Shown here: piece by piece, positions 45,227 to 55,143 of the stretch | How the letters are laid out: each line of letters begins with the position of its first letter | How positions within the stretch are numbered: position 1 is the stretch's first letter | NCBI GenBank assembly: GCA_009763385.1 | Contig: CM019826.1 | Coordinates: 65,905,864-65,969,863 of the forward strand | Reading direction: 5' to 3' | From: Coix lacryma-jobi var. lacryma-jobi | Taxonomy: Eukaryota > Streptophyta > Magnoliopsida > Poales > Poaceae | DNA length: 64,000 nt | The notes under the pieces: model-generated | What the model was told of the DNA's origin: nothing | Database searches by the model: none | Seen by the model: only the letters and a program-made list of their open reading frames with translations | Position numbers and translations under genes: made by a program

Positions 45227-46789
45227 TGTTGACGCAAAAAGTGACACCTTGCGCCAAGGCACACAGCAACCCGAACGAGGCTAGCTTCAATCGGGTGCCC
45301 GGAGTGTGCTGAATCCGGTGATGTGCCAGTCGGTTTGACCTGAAAACCAACAAGGGATAAAGCGTGAGAATACCTCTGGAACATGCTGGGTAAAACCAGA
45401 CAGTTCCATATGTACGGCTTTGGAAGCCAGTCACGACGGCACACAGCTATAGAAGCTGTCTGTCAGAGCATGTTTACAAAGCCATTCGGCAAGTATGAGA
45501 ACAGAGTATGTGAAGCATATTAACTGCCGAATGCAAAAGGAAGATATGCTTGAGCGAATCAAGGATATTATAAACAGGCAACTTGCAAGAATAGATCTAT
45601 TCAAATAACACATGCATAGGCTAATCCAACTAATTTGCCGCACGTTTAGTCTTCATAAACCCGTCAAGCATAAACTTAAGCGAAGCTAATCCACCGCATG
45701 ATACCACTTGCTATAAGTCTATACCACTTCCTATAATTAGATTAATCCACCGCATGATACAATCTAATTATAACAAGCTAAAAGCATGCATATATTTGTA
45801 TAGATCTATAAGAGCTTATTACTCGTGTAAGCTTAACCAAAATCGGCAAACTAGCCGAGTTGGGGTCCATGAGGAAGGAACATACAAGCAAACATGATCA
45901 AACTAATCTAAAACCTGCATCTGCCACACGACACCTAGTTCTATCAAAGCATAAACATGATTGACATGTATGAACCCACAACATGTAACAACCTAGATCG
46001 AAAGTTGATCCGGCTATCATGATCTTATGATTAGCAAAGCACAAGCAAACTTGTGAAACAAGGCCGAATAGAGATCAATCTAGATTGGGCAAAAGAGTGT
46101 TACAGGAATTAAATAAATAAAACACATAACACATGATAACTTAATGAATCTACTAGATCTGCCAAATCTAATAGAGCCGATAACTATTTTTACTCATGTC
46201 TTAATCCGCCGCACGATACAAGGCACAAGCAAAAACTTCCCGTCATAAGCTTAAATCCGCTGCACGATACTAAGCTTAACATACGAGACTACTTGCATCA
46301 TATCTAAATCCACTGCATGATACTAGACATGATAACAAGGTTGTCGGTACTTACGGAGGTCGACAGATCGATGTTTCCTCTTGAAGAACTCAACGACACG
46401 ACTTAGGGACTCGAAGATGGCACGGGGCCAGTTTGTATTGATATGGTTGTGAACAATTTTACAATGGTCGAGGGCTCATATTTATACCCTGGACAAAATA
46501 CGAGTCCTAGACGATTATGATTTACAATGATAAAATATGGAAAGATACGAAATCTATTCCTAATCTTCTCGGTATCTTTCATCACCATATGCCTTCCCAT
46601 GCAAGCCGGCTTCATCTGCAACATCCATCTCCCGAATGGAACCACCTCTCTGCAAGATAGCCGACCGCACATACATTCATCGAAATCTTGAGGACCAAAT
46701 AGTCGTCTGATTGCTTGCCGAATCCTTTCTTCTCTGCTGGCTGGGTCCACCTGTCATATCCTCATGCGTGCAAAAATCTGGTGTCAACA
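45227..46789 (-). repeat. 5' LTR of Tat-type element
   Basis: 1563 bp, partner of 37230-38792, adjacent to the PBS on one side and the target duplicate cattg on the other. Confidence 0.93.
46479..46486 (-). promoter_or_regulatory. TATA box in Tat-type 5' LTR
   Basis: Minus-strand TATAAATA preceded by GGG; conserved in the 3' LTR. Confidence 0.65.
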
Positions 46790-47621
46790 CATTGGTTTCA
46801 ACAAAAGCATATCCAAGGGGGAGAGAAAGAGATTGAAGAAGATGAAGAAGCAAGAACAAAAGAAGCTAGCTCATTTCATGTGCTTCAAATGCCATGAGAT
46901 GGGACATCTTGCAAATGCTTGCCCCAATGGAGAAAAGCTCAAGATGAAGAAGGAAGAAGAGAGGCTCAAGCATGTCAAATGCTTCAAGTGCCGCACTAGA
47001 GGACATCTCACCTCTATGTGCCCAACCAAGCAATTGGTGAAGCAACAAGAAGAGCCTCAGCCAAAGCCACAAGTTGAGCAAAAAGAGAAGCCCCAAGATC
47101 AAGTCAAGATCAACCATGATGGTGGTGACTTGATAAAGAAGAATAAGAAAACAAGAAGGGGTGGAAGAACAAGGCATCCAACTCATATCCATGATGCCAA
47201 GATGATGATGAGCAAGAATGAAGAAAAGAAGAAAGATTTGGCTCACATCAAGTGCTACAAGTGTGGTGACATGGGACACTTTGCCTCGGAGTGTCCTACC
47301 AAGCTTGAGAAGAATATTCAAGCAAAAGAGAAGAGGCAAGGCAATGAGGAGCAACACATGAGCAAGGAAGAAAAGGCTCAATCAAAGAGAGTTTGCTACT
47401 CATGTCGGGAAAGGGGACACATGGCAAATTCATGTCCCCTAGGTAAAAATTCTAAGCCTATTTCAATTGACGATGATAATGTGCTTAGAAAGGATGACAA
47501 TGGTACCACATTGGTTGCTATTGCAAAACATCCCGTTACTCATACTAAGGCATTGCCTAAGTATGTTGCACCTAACTTGAGAGGACCCAAACTAGTTTGG
47601 GTACCATCAAACCATGGATGA
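46790..47621 (+). pseudogene. Sirevirus gag, 3' part with four zinc knuckles
   Basis: Continuation of the gag gene after the Tat-type insertion. Visible frame: basic KGERKRLKKMKKQEQKK, then CCHC boxes CFKCHEMGHLANAC, CFKCRTRGHLTSMC, CYKCGDMGHFASEC and CYSCRERGHMANSC. They are separated by charged linkers (QPKPQVEQKEKPQ; KKNKKTRRGGRTRH). Zinc knuckles bind and package RNA. Four is more than the one or two usual in plant gag proteins. The frame ends GPKLVWVPSNHG and a stop, with no protease after it, so the element is gag-only. This 3' part is undamaged although the 5' part has several shifts. Confidence 0.85.
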
Positions 47622-50600
47622 ATGTGTGTAGGTACCATAGCATTGGAGGCTTGATTCAATTGGATTCATGATGATTACTATATGATTGAGTCAAGTAATG
47701 AAGCTTAGTGCTATCCAAACCCAATGCCAAGACAAAAGAGTGAAGTCCAAGTGCTACAACATACAAGTGTCATGATCAAGTTGTGGTGGTTGATTGGAAG
47801 TATCTCAATGCTTGCAAATGATGGATGAAGAAGCTTGCTATTAGATGATCATGAGCTACCAAGGTATATCTTAGTTGATCATATTCATTTGGGTGCATAT
47901 GAGTTGATTGAATTGGATATATATGCATATGTTGCTTGCTATAAGATGATTGAATGGATAAATTGCTTAGTGATCAAGTTTGAGTTAGTTTGATTGGATA
48001 TGTTCACAAGATGACCTTTAGTAAGTGGATTTGCATGGATATATGTCTTGTGTTGATGTTCAAGCAAGTTTATCTCAAGTTTGATTCAAATTGGTAGAGT
48101 ATAGCTCAATTACTAAAAGCTGTCCAAAATCTGAAATCTGAGCTAGCTGTGATGATATCCATGTTTGAATGATCAAATCTATTTGGATTGGCTTGAAATT
48201 TGGTACACATGCTCTACACTTATGTATTAGTTGCTGTGAAAATATCATGATGATTGGATAAGTGAAGCTTTGGTTTTGGAGTGGATCTTATCAACACATG
48301 TGCAGCAGTTTTCAGCATGTTGTAATTGGGGATGATGTGAAATCTGGTAGCAATCTAGAAATCCAATGAAGGTCAAATTTTTATGGCTACTAGAATACAT
48401 CGTGAGGCACATCTTCACCAAATTTCATGGCAATTGGATCAATATATTGTGAGATATGATCATTTCTTTGAAGATAACAGAATCTGCCATATAAGTGACA
48501 TTTATTGGATAGATCACAAGTCACTTTGATTGAAAGGCCCTCAAGTTGGAATTATGTTTACAAGTGTTTGAGGGACCTATATTTGGTTGTGAGATAAGCT
48601 AGAAGCATGACAAATATGAGTACAAGGTCATTTTATTAAGGAGTCACATTTGGTACTCAAGTTGATGATCATGACAAATATCAAGATGAAGATGAAGATC
48701 AAGTTCTAGTCTCAAATGAAGATCATTTTGGAAGAAAGAAAAGGACTCAAAGAAGGATTTAAAGTCACATTTCAAGAAGAGTTCAAATGGATCAATCAAA
48801 CAAAGTCAATTCAAGTGAGTATCAAGGATGGTTCTTTGGAGAAAGGTCACTTCTCCCTTTTGTAGGGGCTTGCCGCCTTTTGTAGGTTAACCGAGCATGA
48901 GGCTTGGAAGGCTAACATGGAAGTGGTGATCTAGAGTATCATTGGAGATGCTTATTTGGAGAAATCAAGAGATTGATCAAGAAAGAAAGCAAGCAACACC
49001 CAAGATAGAGAAGCAAATCATGAGTGGTATTCATATATGCAAGCTATGATCAAATGAATAAGCAAGCCAACCACAACAAGATATTGCACTTAATCATTAG
49101 GGCTTCTCAATTCATATGGGTGAAGAGTGATATTCAAATTGGTATCTATTGGTCTTCACCAAGCTTTATAAATGGACTTCACATTGCTATTGCGGAGCTT
49201 AATTGGAACCTAATGACTATCCTCTACTCCAAGATAGCAAAGGTATCATTGTAATGTGCATGATCATATTCATCCCTTACTAGTATGCGGTTAGTGCATA
49301 TAGTACATGCTCAATAGGATCATGCATAACAATTGAAAAGTTTAAATTCATAGCCTACCACTATTGCTTGTTTGATTATATGATCTAGTGGTTAGTATAT
49401 GAGTTTGTTCATGAGCTAGTGACCAAGTACTTGATATAGAAGATGAGCATTCAAGTGTCTAATTCAACGTGAGTAAGATAACCATTGAAAGATGTGTGAA
49501 GAAGCTTACTCTAGAGCAAACCGAGTTAGATATCTTGTGCAAATTTAATAGTTCAAGTCATAAATGAGAGGCTCATGACAAGAGTTTAAGAAGAAGACAA
49601 TAATGCAAATGGATATCAAGTTTAAACTTTTATTCAAGTGGTATCCTACAAGACTTCAAGTGATCCTCAACTTTAAGTGATCAATTCAAGCAAAGCATCC
49701 CTCACCAACAAGAGCTCAAGTTTATCAAGTGAATGACTCATGTTAAAAGAGAAGGTGCCCCACCGATTGGTATCAAGGTCAAAGATCCTACAAGTGGCTT
49801 TCATGCATCTTCACGGGGTATCTACAAGTAGTGTCATTCCAACATATATGGTAGTGTCCATCAAAAATGAAGACTCAAGTATCAACAAGCTACCCTAGTG
49901 CAACCCTTTGTACCAAGAGAAGCATGCCTTTTATGGTCATTGATGACAAAGAGGGAGAAAGTGGCAAAGATATGTCAAGGACAAAGGGGGAGAAAACAAA
50001 AAGATGGACATGGATCAAGAGGGAGCAAGATTGGAGAATGCAAAAGGATCAAAATTCTTGGATAAAGAGAGCATACAAGTAGGGGGAGCAAGCCCATGAA
50101 TACATGTTTGATGCATTTGTTTGTGCATTACATTTGCTTGCTTGCACAATGCATATGTCTTACATTTGATATATATGTGTGCAATATTTGCTAGAGCTAA
50201 GACTTGGATGATGATTGTTTTCCTTCTATTGCTATTTAGAGCTTAGTCTTAGTATAGCAAGTGGTAACTAGAACCTTGATTATATTGTTGATCTCACGTG
50301 GTATCTAGTTTCACTTGTTTCTAGCAAAGTCGATGCTAAGGATGAATTAAAATGTGGTATACACGCTACAAAGGTACAATTCTATCTTGTATACCTTAGC
50401 ATCACTTAGTAGTGATTACACTCCCACAAATTTCATATTTATGCATGTGTGCAAGCTTGAATCCAAACCATTTGAGCACACATGTAGGGGGAGTTATCAC
50501 TACAAAGTCGGGTTGTATGGTGCTTATCCAAATTCTCTCATATGGTCTTAATGTTGGATAAGTAACATAGAATCCAAAGAGCTTAATTTCCATATCTTTG

Positions 50601-50634
50601 TAGAGTTGTCATCAATTACCAAAAAGAGGGAGAT
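47622..50634 (+). other. non-coding 3' region of Sirevirus-type element with repeated polypurine tracts
   Basis: Three kb without recognisable pol. Purine tracts AAAGGGGGAGAAAA (about 49983), TAGGGGGAGCAAG (50082), TAGGGGGAGTTA (50486) and AAAAAGAGGGAGAT (50620, directly at the 3' LTR) recur. Multiple PPTs are a reported Sirevirus feature. Confidence 0.7.
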
Positions 50635-50706
50635 TGAAAGGTCCTAGTTTGGTTTTGGTAATTGAGTGACAACCTAGGTGAACTAATATGTGCTTATGTG
50701 AGATAC
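50635..50706 (+). repeat. first 72 bp of Sirevirus 3' LTR
   Basis: Matches the start of 33405-36011 with one visible difference, then stops where TGTTGACGGAAG begins. The other ~2.5 kb are absent from the window. Confidence 0.9.
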
Positions 50707-51140
50707 TGTTGACGGAAGTTATAGCATGTTTTACCTTATCAAAATACCGTCAACAGGCCTCGGTTTCAAGGAAGAATAGCATATCATGAGCATATTTACA
50801 ACTAATAAGTTCCACTTGTACTCTTATCTTGTGAACTCGTAGGAGATGGCAAAATGAACAAAATGAGGCCAGGTGGGCCCACCAAGGGGGTCGGGCAACC
50901 CCACCTTTGGGCCACCTCGGCCATGGTGACATGGCATGATCCAAGAGAAGCATGTTCAAGCCAATATCAACCATTGGATCAAGCATGTGCTTTTGCTCAA
51001 TGGTGCAAGATGAGAAGCACATGGATTCATGGGTCCACACCGAAAACCAAATGCAACCAACTTCACAAGACTTACTCCATGACATGTGGGGTCACCAAGG
51101 GAGAGAAGAAGGTGGGCCAGCCCTGTCATAGGGGGGTCGG

Positions 51141-52612
51141 TGTTGGCACTTACTAACGTCGTTACTAAGAATGGACCTTACGATCCATCCCCGGCAACGG
51201 CGCCAGAAATGCTTGTTGGTATTTCTTAGCGTAAGCAGAAGAATCCGCAAGCGCACGGAATTACCGTTGTAGCACTTCACCCGGTGGTATTCAGGGTATC
51301 GTATTTCCACGAGGAACGGAGGTATTTCTTCTATCTAGTTCGTCCAAGGACAACACAAGGGTAGAGAAAGAGAGGGGAATAGAGACGGATCGCTAAAGCT
51401 TTACTGTCTAAAGATAGATAAACGTTACTTCTACTTGTTCACTTCGGGCACCGGCTTATACCTGGTCTGCCAGGTAACTCCGGCCTTTGTGTAGCTCTAC
51501 GCCGTAACCGAACGTGGGGAAAACTAAGGGCAAACAGGGCCGTCACCACCTGCCGCCGATCCCTCACCCGTGGATTACGAGGCAAACGAAGGTGAACCCT
51601 AGCCTAGACACCACGTCTACGCTATTGATCACTACTCTAGCATTGCGCAGGAACCCCTCCAAATTATTCAGAGGTTCCTCTACTAGAGTATCCGCTACGA
51701 GAACGGACGACGAACCCGCAAACAAGAAGAGATAAAGCTTATCTAATCAAAAGAACAATAATACTGTAGAAACCACGAACACTTACTATGTATGGATCCC
51801 GATGTGGGTACAAGGTAAGGGCTCGTCGAGGTACAAGCTCGGGGAGAGACCGACAAGCCCGGTACTTCCCCGCTCTCTTCCCTCACATCTCACTCTCCAA
51901 CTCTAGAAAGCTACTAGGGCATAGCCCTAAGGAGTGGGGATCTACTCAAGAGAGAGGTGCTCTTCTATTCCTTTGTGTGTTGTTTTTGAGAGGGGATCTA
52001 GGCCTTCTTAAATAGGCTAGGAGGGGGTGGAACCACTCCTAGACTAACAATATGGCACTAATCTGCACGCGGAAAGGCCTTAGGGAGGAGTCAACACACC
52101 GCCTCACCAAGTTTGGGCCGAAACCGATGTTCTGGGGGGGGCGGTCGCCCCCCTGGGTCGGCCGCCCCATGGTGGGCCCGAATGGGGCTGGGCTTTCACG
52201 AGCATGTGCGTCTCGTCGTTAGCTTTCCGTGGACGGGTGGTGATTCAAAATCGGAGTTCGGATGAGCCCGTGGCGCCCATTTTACTGAAGCAAGGTCCTG
52301 CAGCCCGCGTAGGGTTTGGAGTTGGTTTGGGCCTTCACCACTTGGGTTCTTTGTTGGGCATTTTGGCCTGTGTCTGAGGCCTGGATTGCATGGTAAGTGG
52401 GCCACTTGGTATTTGTGTTGCATAATGATGTTTTATGTATTATTTTCCATCCCTTTATATGCATTTCCACCGATGTATGACTGCAAGCGAATAGTCACCA
52501 AAACTCATGGAATGTATTAGTGTAAAGCCCTATTCACTAGTCTTGGGAATATTTTTTATATATTTTTATAATGAAGTTGGTGGTATAAAATATGAGTTAA
52601 GGACCACCAACA
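51141..52612 (-). mobile_element. short opposite-strand relative of the Athila-like element: one LTR plus PBS stub
   Basis: Flanked by a perfect 5-bp duplicate gtcgg (51136-51140, 52613-52617). Most of it (about 51212-52612) is an LTR read on the minus strand, starting TGTTGGTGGTCC. Next to it on the plus strand is CCCCGGCAACGGCGCCAGAA, the reverse of the family's PBS. Only about 70 bases remain beyond the LTR, ending in TGTTGGCACTTACTAACG. That end looks like a diverged or truncated copy of the LTR's own edge (TGTTGGTATTTCTTAGCG). It is probably a collapsed copy with almost no internal region. Confidence 0.7.
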
Positions 52613-52898
52613 GTCGGCCGACCCCCCCCCCCCTTGGTGGGACCCAACAACACTATTCATTAGGATGACATCAGCACCTTCTAGAAGGTGTACCCCGGGC
52701 CCACATGTCAGGGACAGGGGTCGGCCGACCCCATGGTGACCCTCATCCAAGTCGGTGGCAAAGTGCATGTTTCACACGTGAAGAATATCCAAGCCATTCA
52801 TCCAAGTCGGTTGTTATGGCGGTGGATCCAAGGGTGAAGAGAGGTGGATCACGCGGATCGCTGACGTGGCACCGGAGTAGCCCCTACTCCACCTCCAC

Positions 52899-52907
52899 TA
52901 TAAATAG
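52899..52907 (+). promoter_or_regulatory. TATA box of Athila-like LTR
   Basis: TATAAATAG followed by AGGCCTCC, about 1.07 kb before the LTR end. Confidence 0.7.
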
Positions 52908-53982
52908 AGGCCTCCACCCTCTCATCTCACACATCTCATATATCTCACACATCTCCACTCTCAAGTGAGATCAAGCAAGAGTAGTAGTAGTTAGTCTAGA
53001 GTGGGAGTTAGAGTCGAGTCGGGCGAAGCTCGGGTCTCCGGAGTCGTCTTCTAGGAGTCTGGTATAGCCCTTGTATCTTTCTTCTTTTGTAAGACTTTAT
53101 TTATTTAATATATTATTCTTTCTTTACTTTACTTTGCATTTACTTAAGTATTTACTTTCCAAGTATTTATTTAAGTATTTACTTAGTGCAAGTCTATATT
53201 TATATAATCTTGTTGTGTGCTTATCTTAGTTCTATAGTTGTCTTAGTTAGATTGATTTCCTTTAAATAGCTTCTTGTGTGTGCGTCATCGTCCTATCTTA
53301 GGATAGGGGCTTTAGCTATTTTGATCGATAGCTAAAGGTGTAGATAAGTGTGAGCGTGGTGCTCATACTTCATATTATCTTTGACTACCGCTGGCTTGCA
53401 CGGACAGTAGGGGCGCATGGGCAAAAGGTGACAGATTTTGCCTGGCTACCTAGATCCCCTCACGTGAACTCAGGCTAGTTCTTAAAAGGTAAGGCGTCCA
53501 TAAGCCAAATATCCGCTTGAGTACTGGGTTAGGTGAACAACCTTCTATCGCTTTACTCTCTCGTTTATCCCTCTCACACAAGTAGCAAGGCATCAATCTA
53601 GTCAAGTCATCTATTTAATTAGGATTAGTTCATAGGAGTAAAGGTAGAAACATAGGAGTACTTTATACTCACTCGTCCTCCCACCTAGCTAACTCTACTA
53701 AAGCTATCTTTCATATCATATACTCTTTGCTTAATTTATTTATCTTATCTATCTATCCTCCATTATATCCACTTATACCCTTTTGCTTCTCTAATTGATA
53801 ATAGATTATAGTAAGACTAAAGGATCTATCTTTCCTCTCTCTACATCTTTCCTAGCTTGCTTTCCTTTGGGATAAAATAAATAACGATACCTTGGAATAC
53901 TCCCGGGTGAAGTGCTACATCGGTATTTTCTGTGCGCTTGCGGAACTATCCAATAGTCAATAGTTATACCAACAAACATTTC

Positions 53983-54072
53983 TGGCGCCGTTGCTGGGGT
54001 TAGACTCCATAGTCTAGTTCTAGTGGTTGCGCTAAGAAGTGTCAACAAGCATTTCTGGCGCCGTTGCCGGGG
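53983..54072 (+). other. duplicated primer binding site of Athila-like element
   Basis: Two copies of CATTTCTGGCGCCGTTGC. One has its PBS at 53983-54000 (TGGCGCCGTTGCTGGGG), the other at 54055-54072 (TGGCGCCGTTGCCGGGGA). The second matches the usual primer site of many cereal gypsy elements exactly; the first, which touches the LTR, has one change. Confidence 0.75.
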
Positions 54073-54198
54073 AAAGCAACCGCCTAGGAGTTTAGAGAGA
54101 GTGAATCCGGAGTCTGCTATATATTAGTTATCAATTAGTATAGGGGCTAACCCCTCACCTGTCTAGTTTCTTTTCATTATCCTGAAACTAGTAGGTGT

Positions 54199-55143
54199 AT
54201 GAGCGCTTTCCAACTGCCGTCAAACTTCGTTGAAGATCCCGAGCAGTTGTTGAGGAGGACTAGACTTCGTCAAGTTCCACCTCAGAGGTTCATCTCGAAC
54301 CAGAATCCGTTCGAGGAGGAAGTTTCTGCACCAGCTAGAAGAGAAGCCATGGCCCAAAAGACCATCTCCGAGTACTCTGCGCCGTCGGCCAACAATGTCG
54401 CCACGGGTCCGCAGCTTAACTTGGGGGATGCGACTTTCGAGCTCAAGCCAGCTCTCATCAACATGGTGCAAGCCAATCCATTCTGTGGGAAGCCGCATGA
54501 GGATGCCAACGCCCATCTCCAACACTTCTTGGAGGTATGTGGTACCTTCACTATGAAGAATGTGTCTGCAGACGCCATCCGTCTTCGTCTTTTCCCGTTC
54601 TCGTTATTGGGAAATGCGAAGCAATGGTTCTACGCCAACAAGAGTGAAGCCAACACTTGGGAGGAGTGCGCCAATGTGTTTCTCAAGAAGTTCTTCCCGA
54701 TGGGCAAGACCAGCGCCCTTCATGGAAAGATTTCCAGCTTCCAGCAACAAGCTGATGAGACGATTCCTGAAGCATGGGAACGTCTACAAGAGTACATTCG
54801 CGCCTGTCCTCATCATGGGATAGAGGAGTGGCTCATTATCCAAGGTTTCTACCATGGCCTGACCGGTATGGCCCGTAGTCACCTAGATGCAGCTGCTGGA
54901 GGGGCATTCTTACAACACAATGTGAGAGATGCCAAGGACCTCATAGAGAAGATGGTTACCAACCAAGGTTGGAATGAGGAACGTCTTCAGCCGAAGAAGA
55001 GAGGTGTTCATGCTCTCAATGAGGTGGACATGCTCTGTGCGAAGATGGACCTCCTGATGAAGAAAGTAGAAGAAAGTTCCAAGAGGGAACAAGAGGTCGT
55101 TCAACCCAAAAAAGTCTCCAACGTATGGAACATAAATACATGA
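54199..55143 (+). pseudogene. gag of Athila-like element, C-terminus missing
   Basis: 314 codons starting MSAFQLPSNFVEDPEQLLRR. Residues about 75-250 contain the Athila-type capsid region (FELKPALINMVQANPFCGKP; DANAHLQHFLEVC; IRLRLFPFSLLGNAKQWFY; FLKKFFPMGK). After QEVVQPKK the sequence changes character and ends at a stop after VSNVWNINT. Relatives continue with a zinc knuckle and then pol. This marks the deletion breakpoint at about 55100-55120. The frame is otherwise intact. Confidence 0.83.

Larger units (their letters stand above)
37230..46789 (-). mobile_element. Tat-type Ty3/gypsy element, gag-protease only, with antisense genes
   Basis: Both 1563-bp LTRs are present (37230-38792 and 45227-46789) and flanked by a perfect target duplicate cattg (37225-37229, 46790-46794). 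On the minus strand come PBS, gag and protease. RT, RNase H and integrase are absent. Between protease and the 3' LTR lie two spliced genes on the opposite strand. An antisense ORF in that position is known from Tat-clade elements such as Retand and Grande. The copy is non-autonomous but structurally complete, and sits inside the Sirevirus gag gene. LTR divergence is roughly 1.7% by eye, mostly C/T and G/A. Confidence 0.88.
33405..50706 (+). mobile_element. Sirevirus-type Ty1/copia element, gag-only, 3' LTR truncated, hosting nested insertions
   Basis: The LTR (33405-36011) starts TGAAAGGTCC and ends CCCTTCA; the start of the 3' LTR at 50635 repeats it for 72 bases. Inside are a Met-type PBS, a gag gene with four zinc knuckles and several polypurine tracts before the 3' LTR. 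No protease, integrase or RT is detectable: after gag (47621) there are 3 kb of non-coding sequence. The gag gene is split by a Tat-type element (37230-46789) with 5-bp target duplicate cattg. The 3' LTR is cut at 50706 by an Athila-like element. Large LTRs with palindrome arrays and multiple PPTs are Sirevirus traits. Confidence 0.85.
50707..53974 (+). repeat. 5' LTR of Athila-like element, interrupted at 51141-52612
   Basis: About 1.79 kb when the guest and its target duplicate are excluded. The 5' part has several inverted GGGGTCGG/CCGACCCC words, including a perfect 16-bp palindrome at 52717-52732. Confidence 0.75.
50707..55143 (+). mobile_element. Athila-like Ty3/gypsy element, 3' truncated
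   Basis: The 5' LTR (50707-53974, split by a guest element) starts TGTTGACGGAAG and ends ACCAACA. PBS sequences and an Athila-type gag follow. Similarity to a retroelement ends at about 55100-55143 with no pol and no 3' LTR. It lies in the Sirevirus 3' LTR, whose remainder is also missing beyond 55143, so one deletion probably removed both. Confidence 0.78.
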
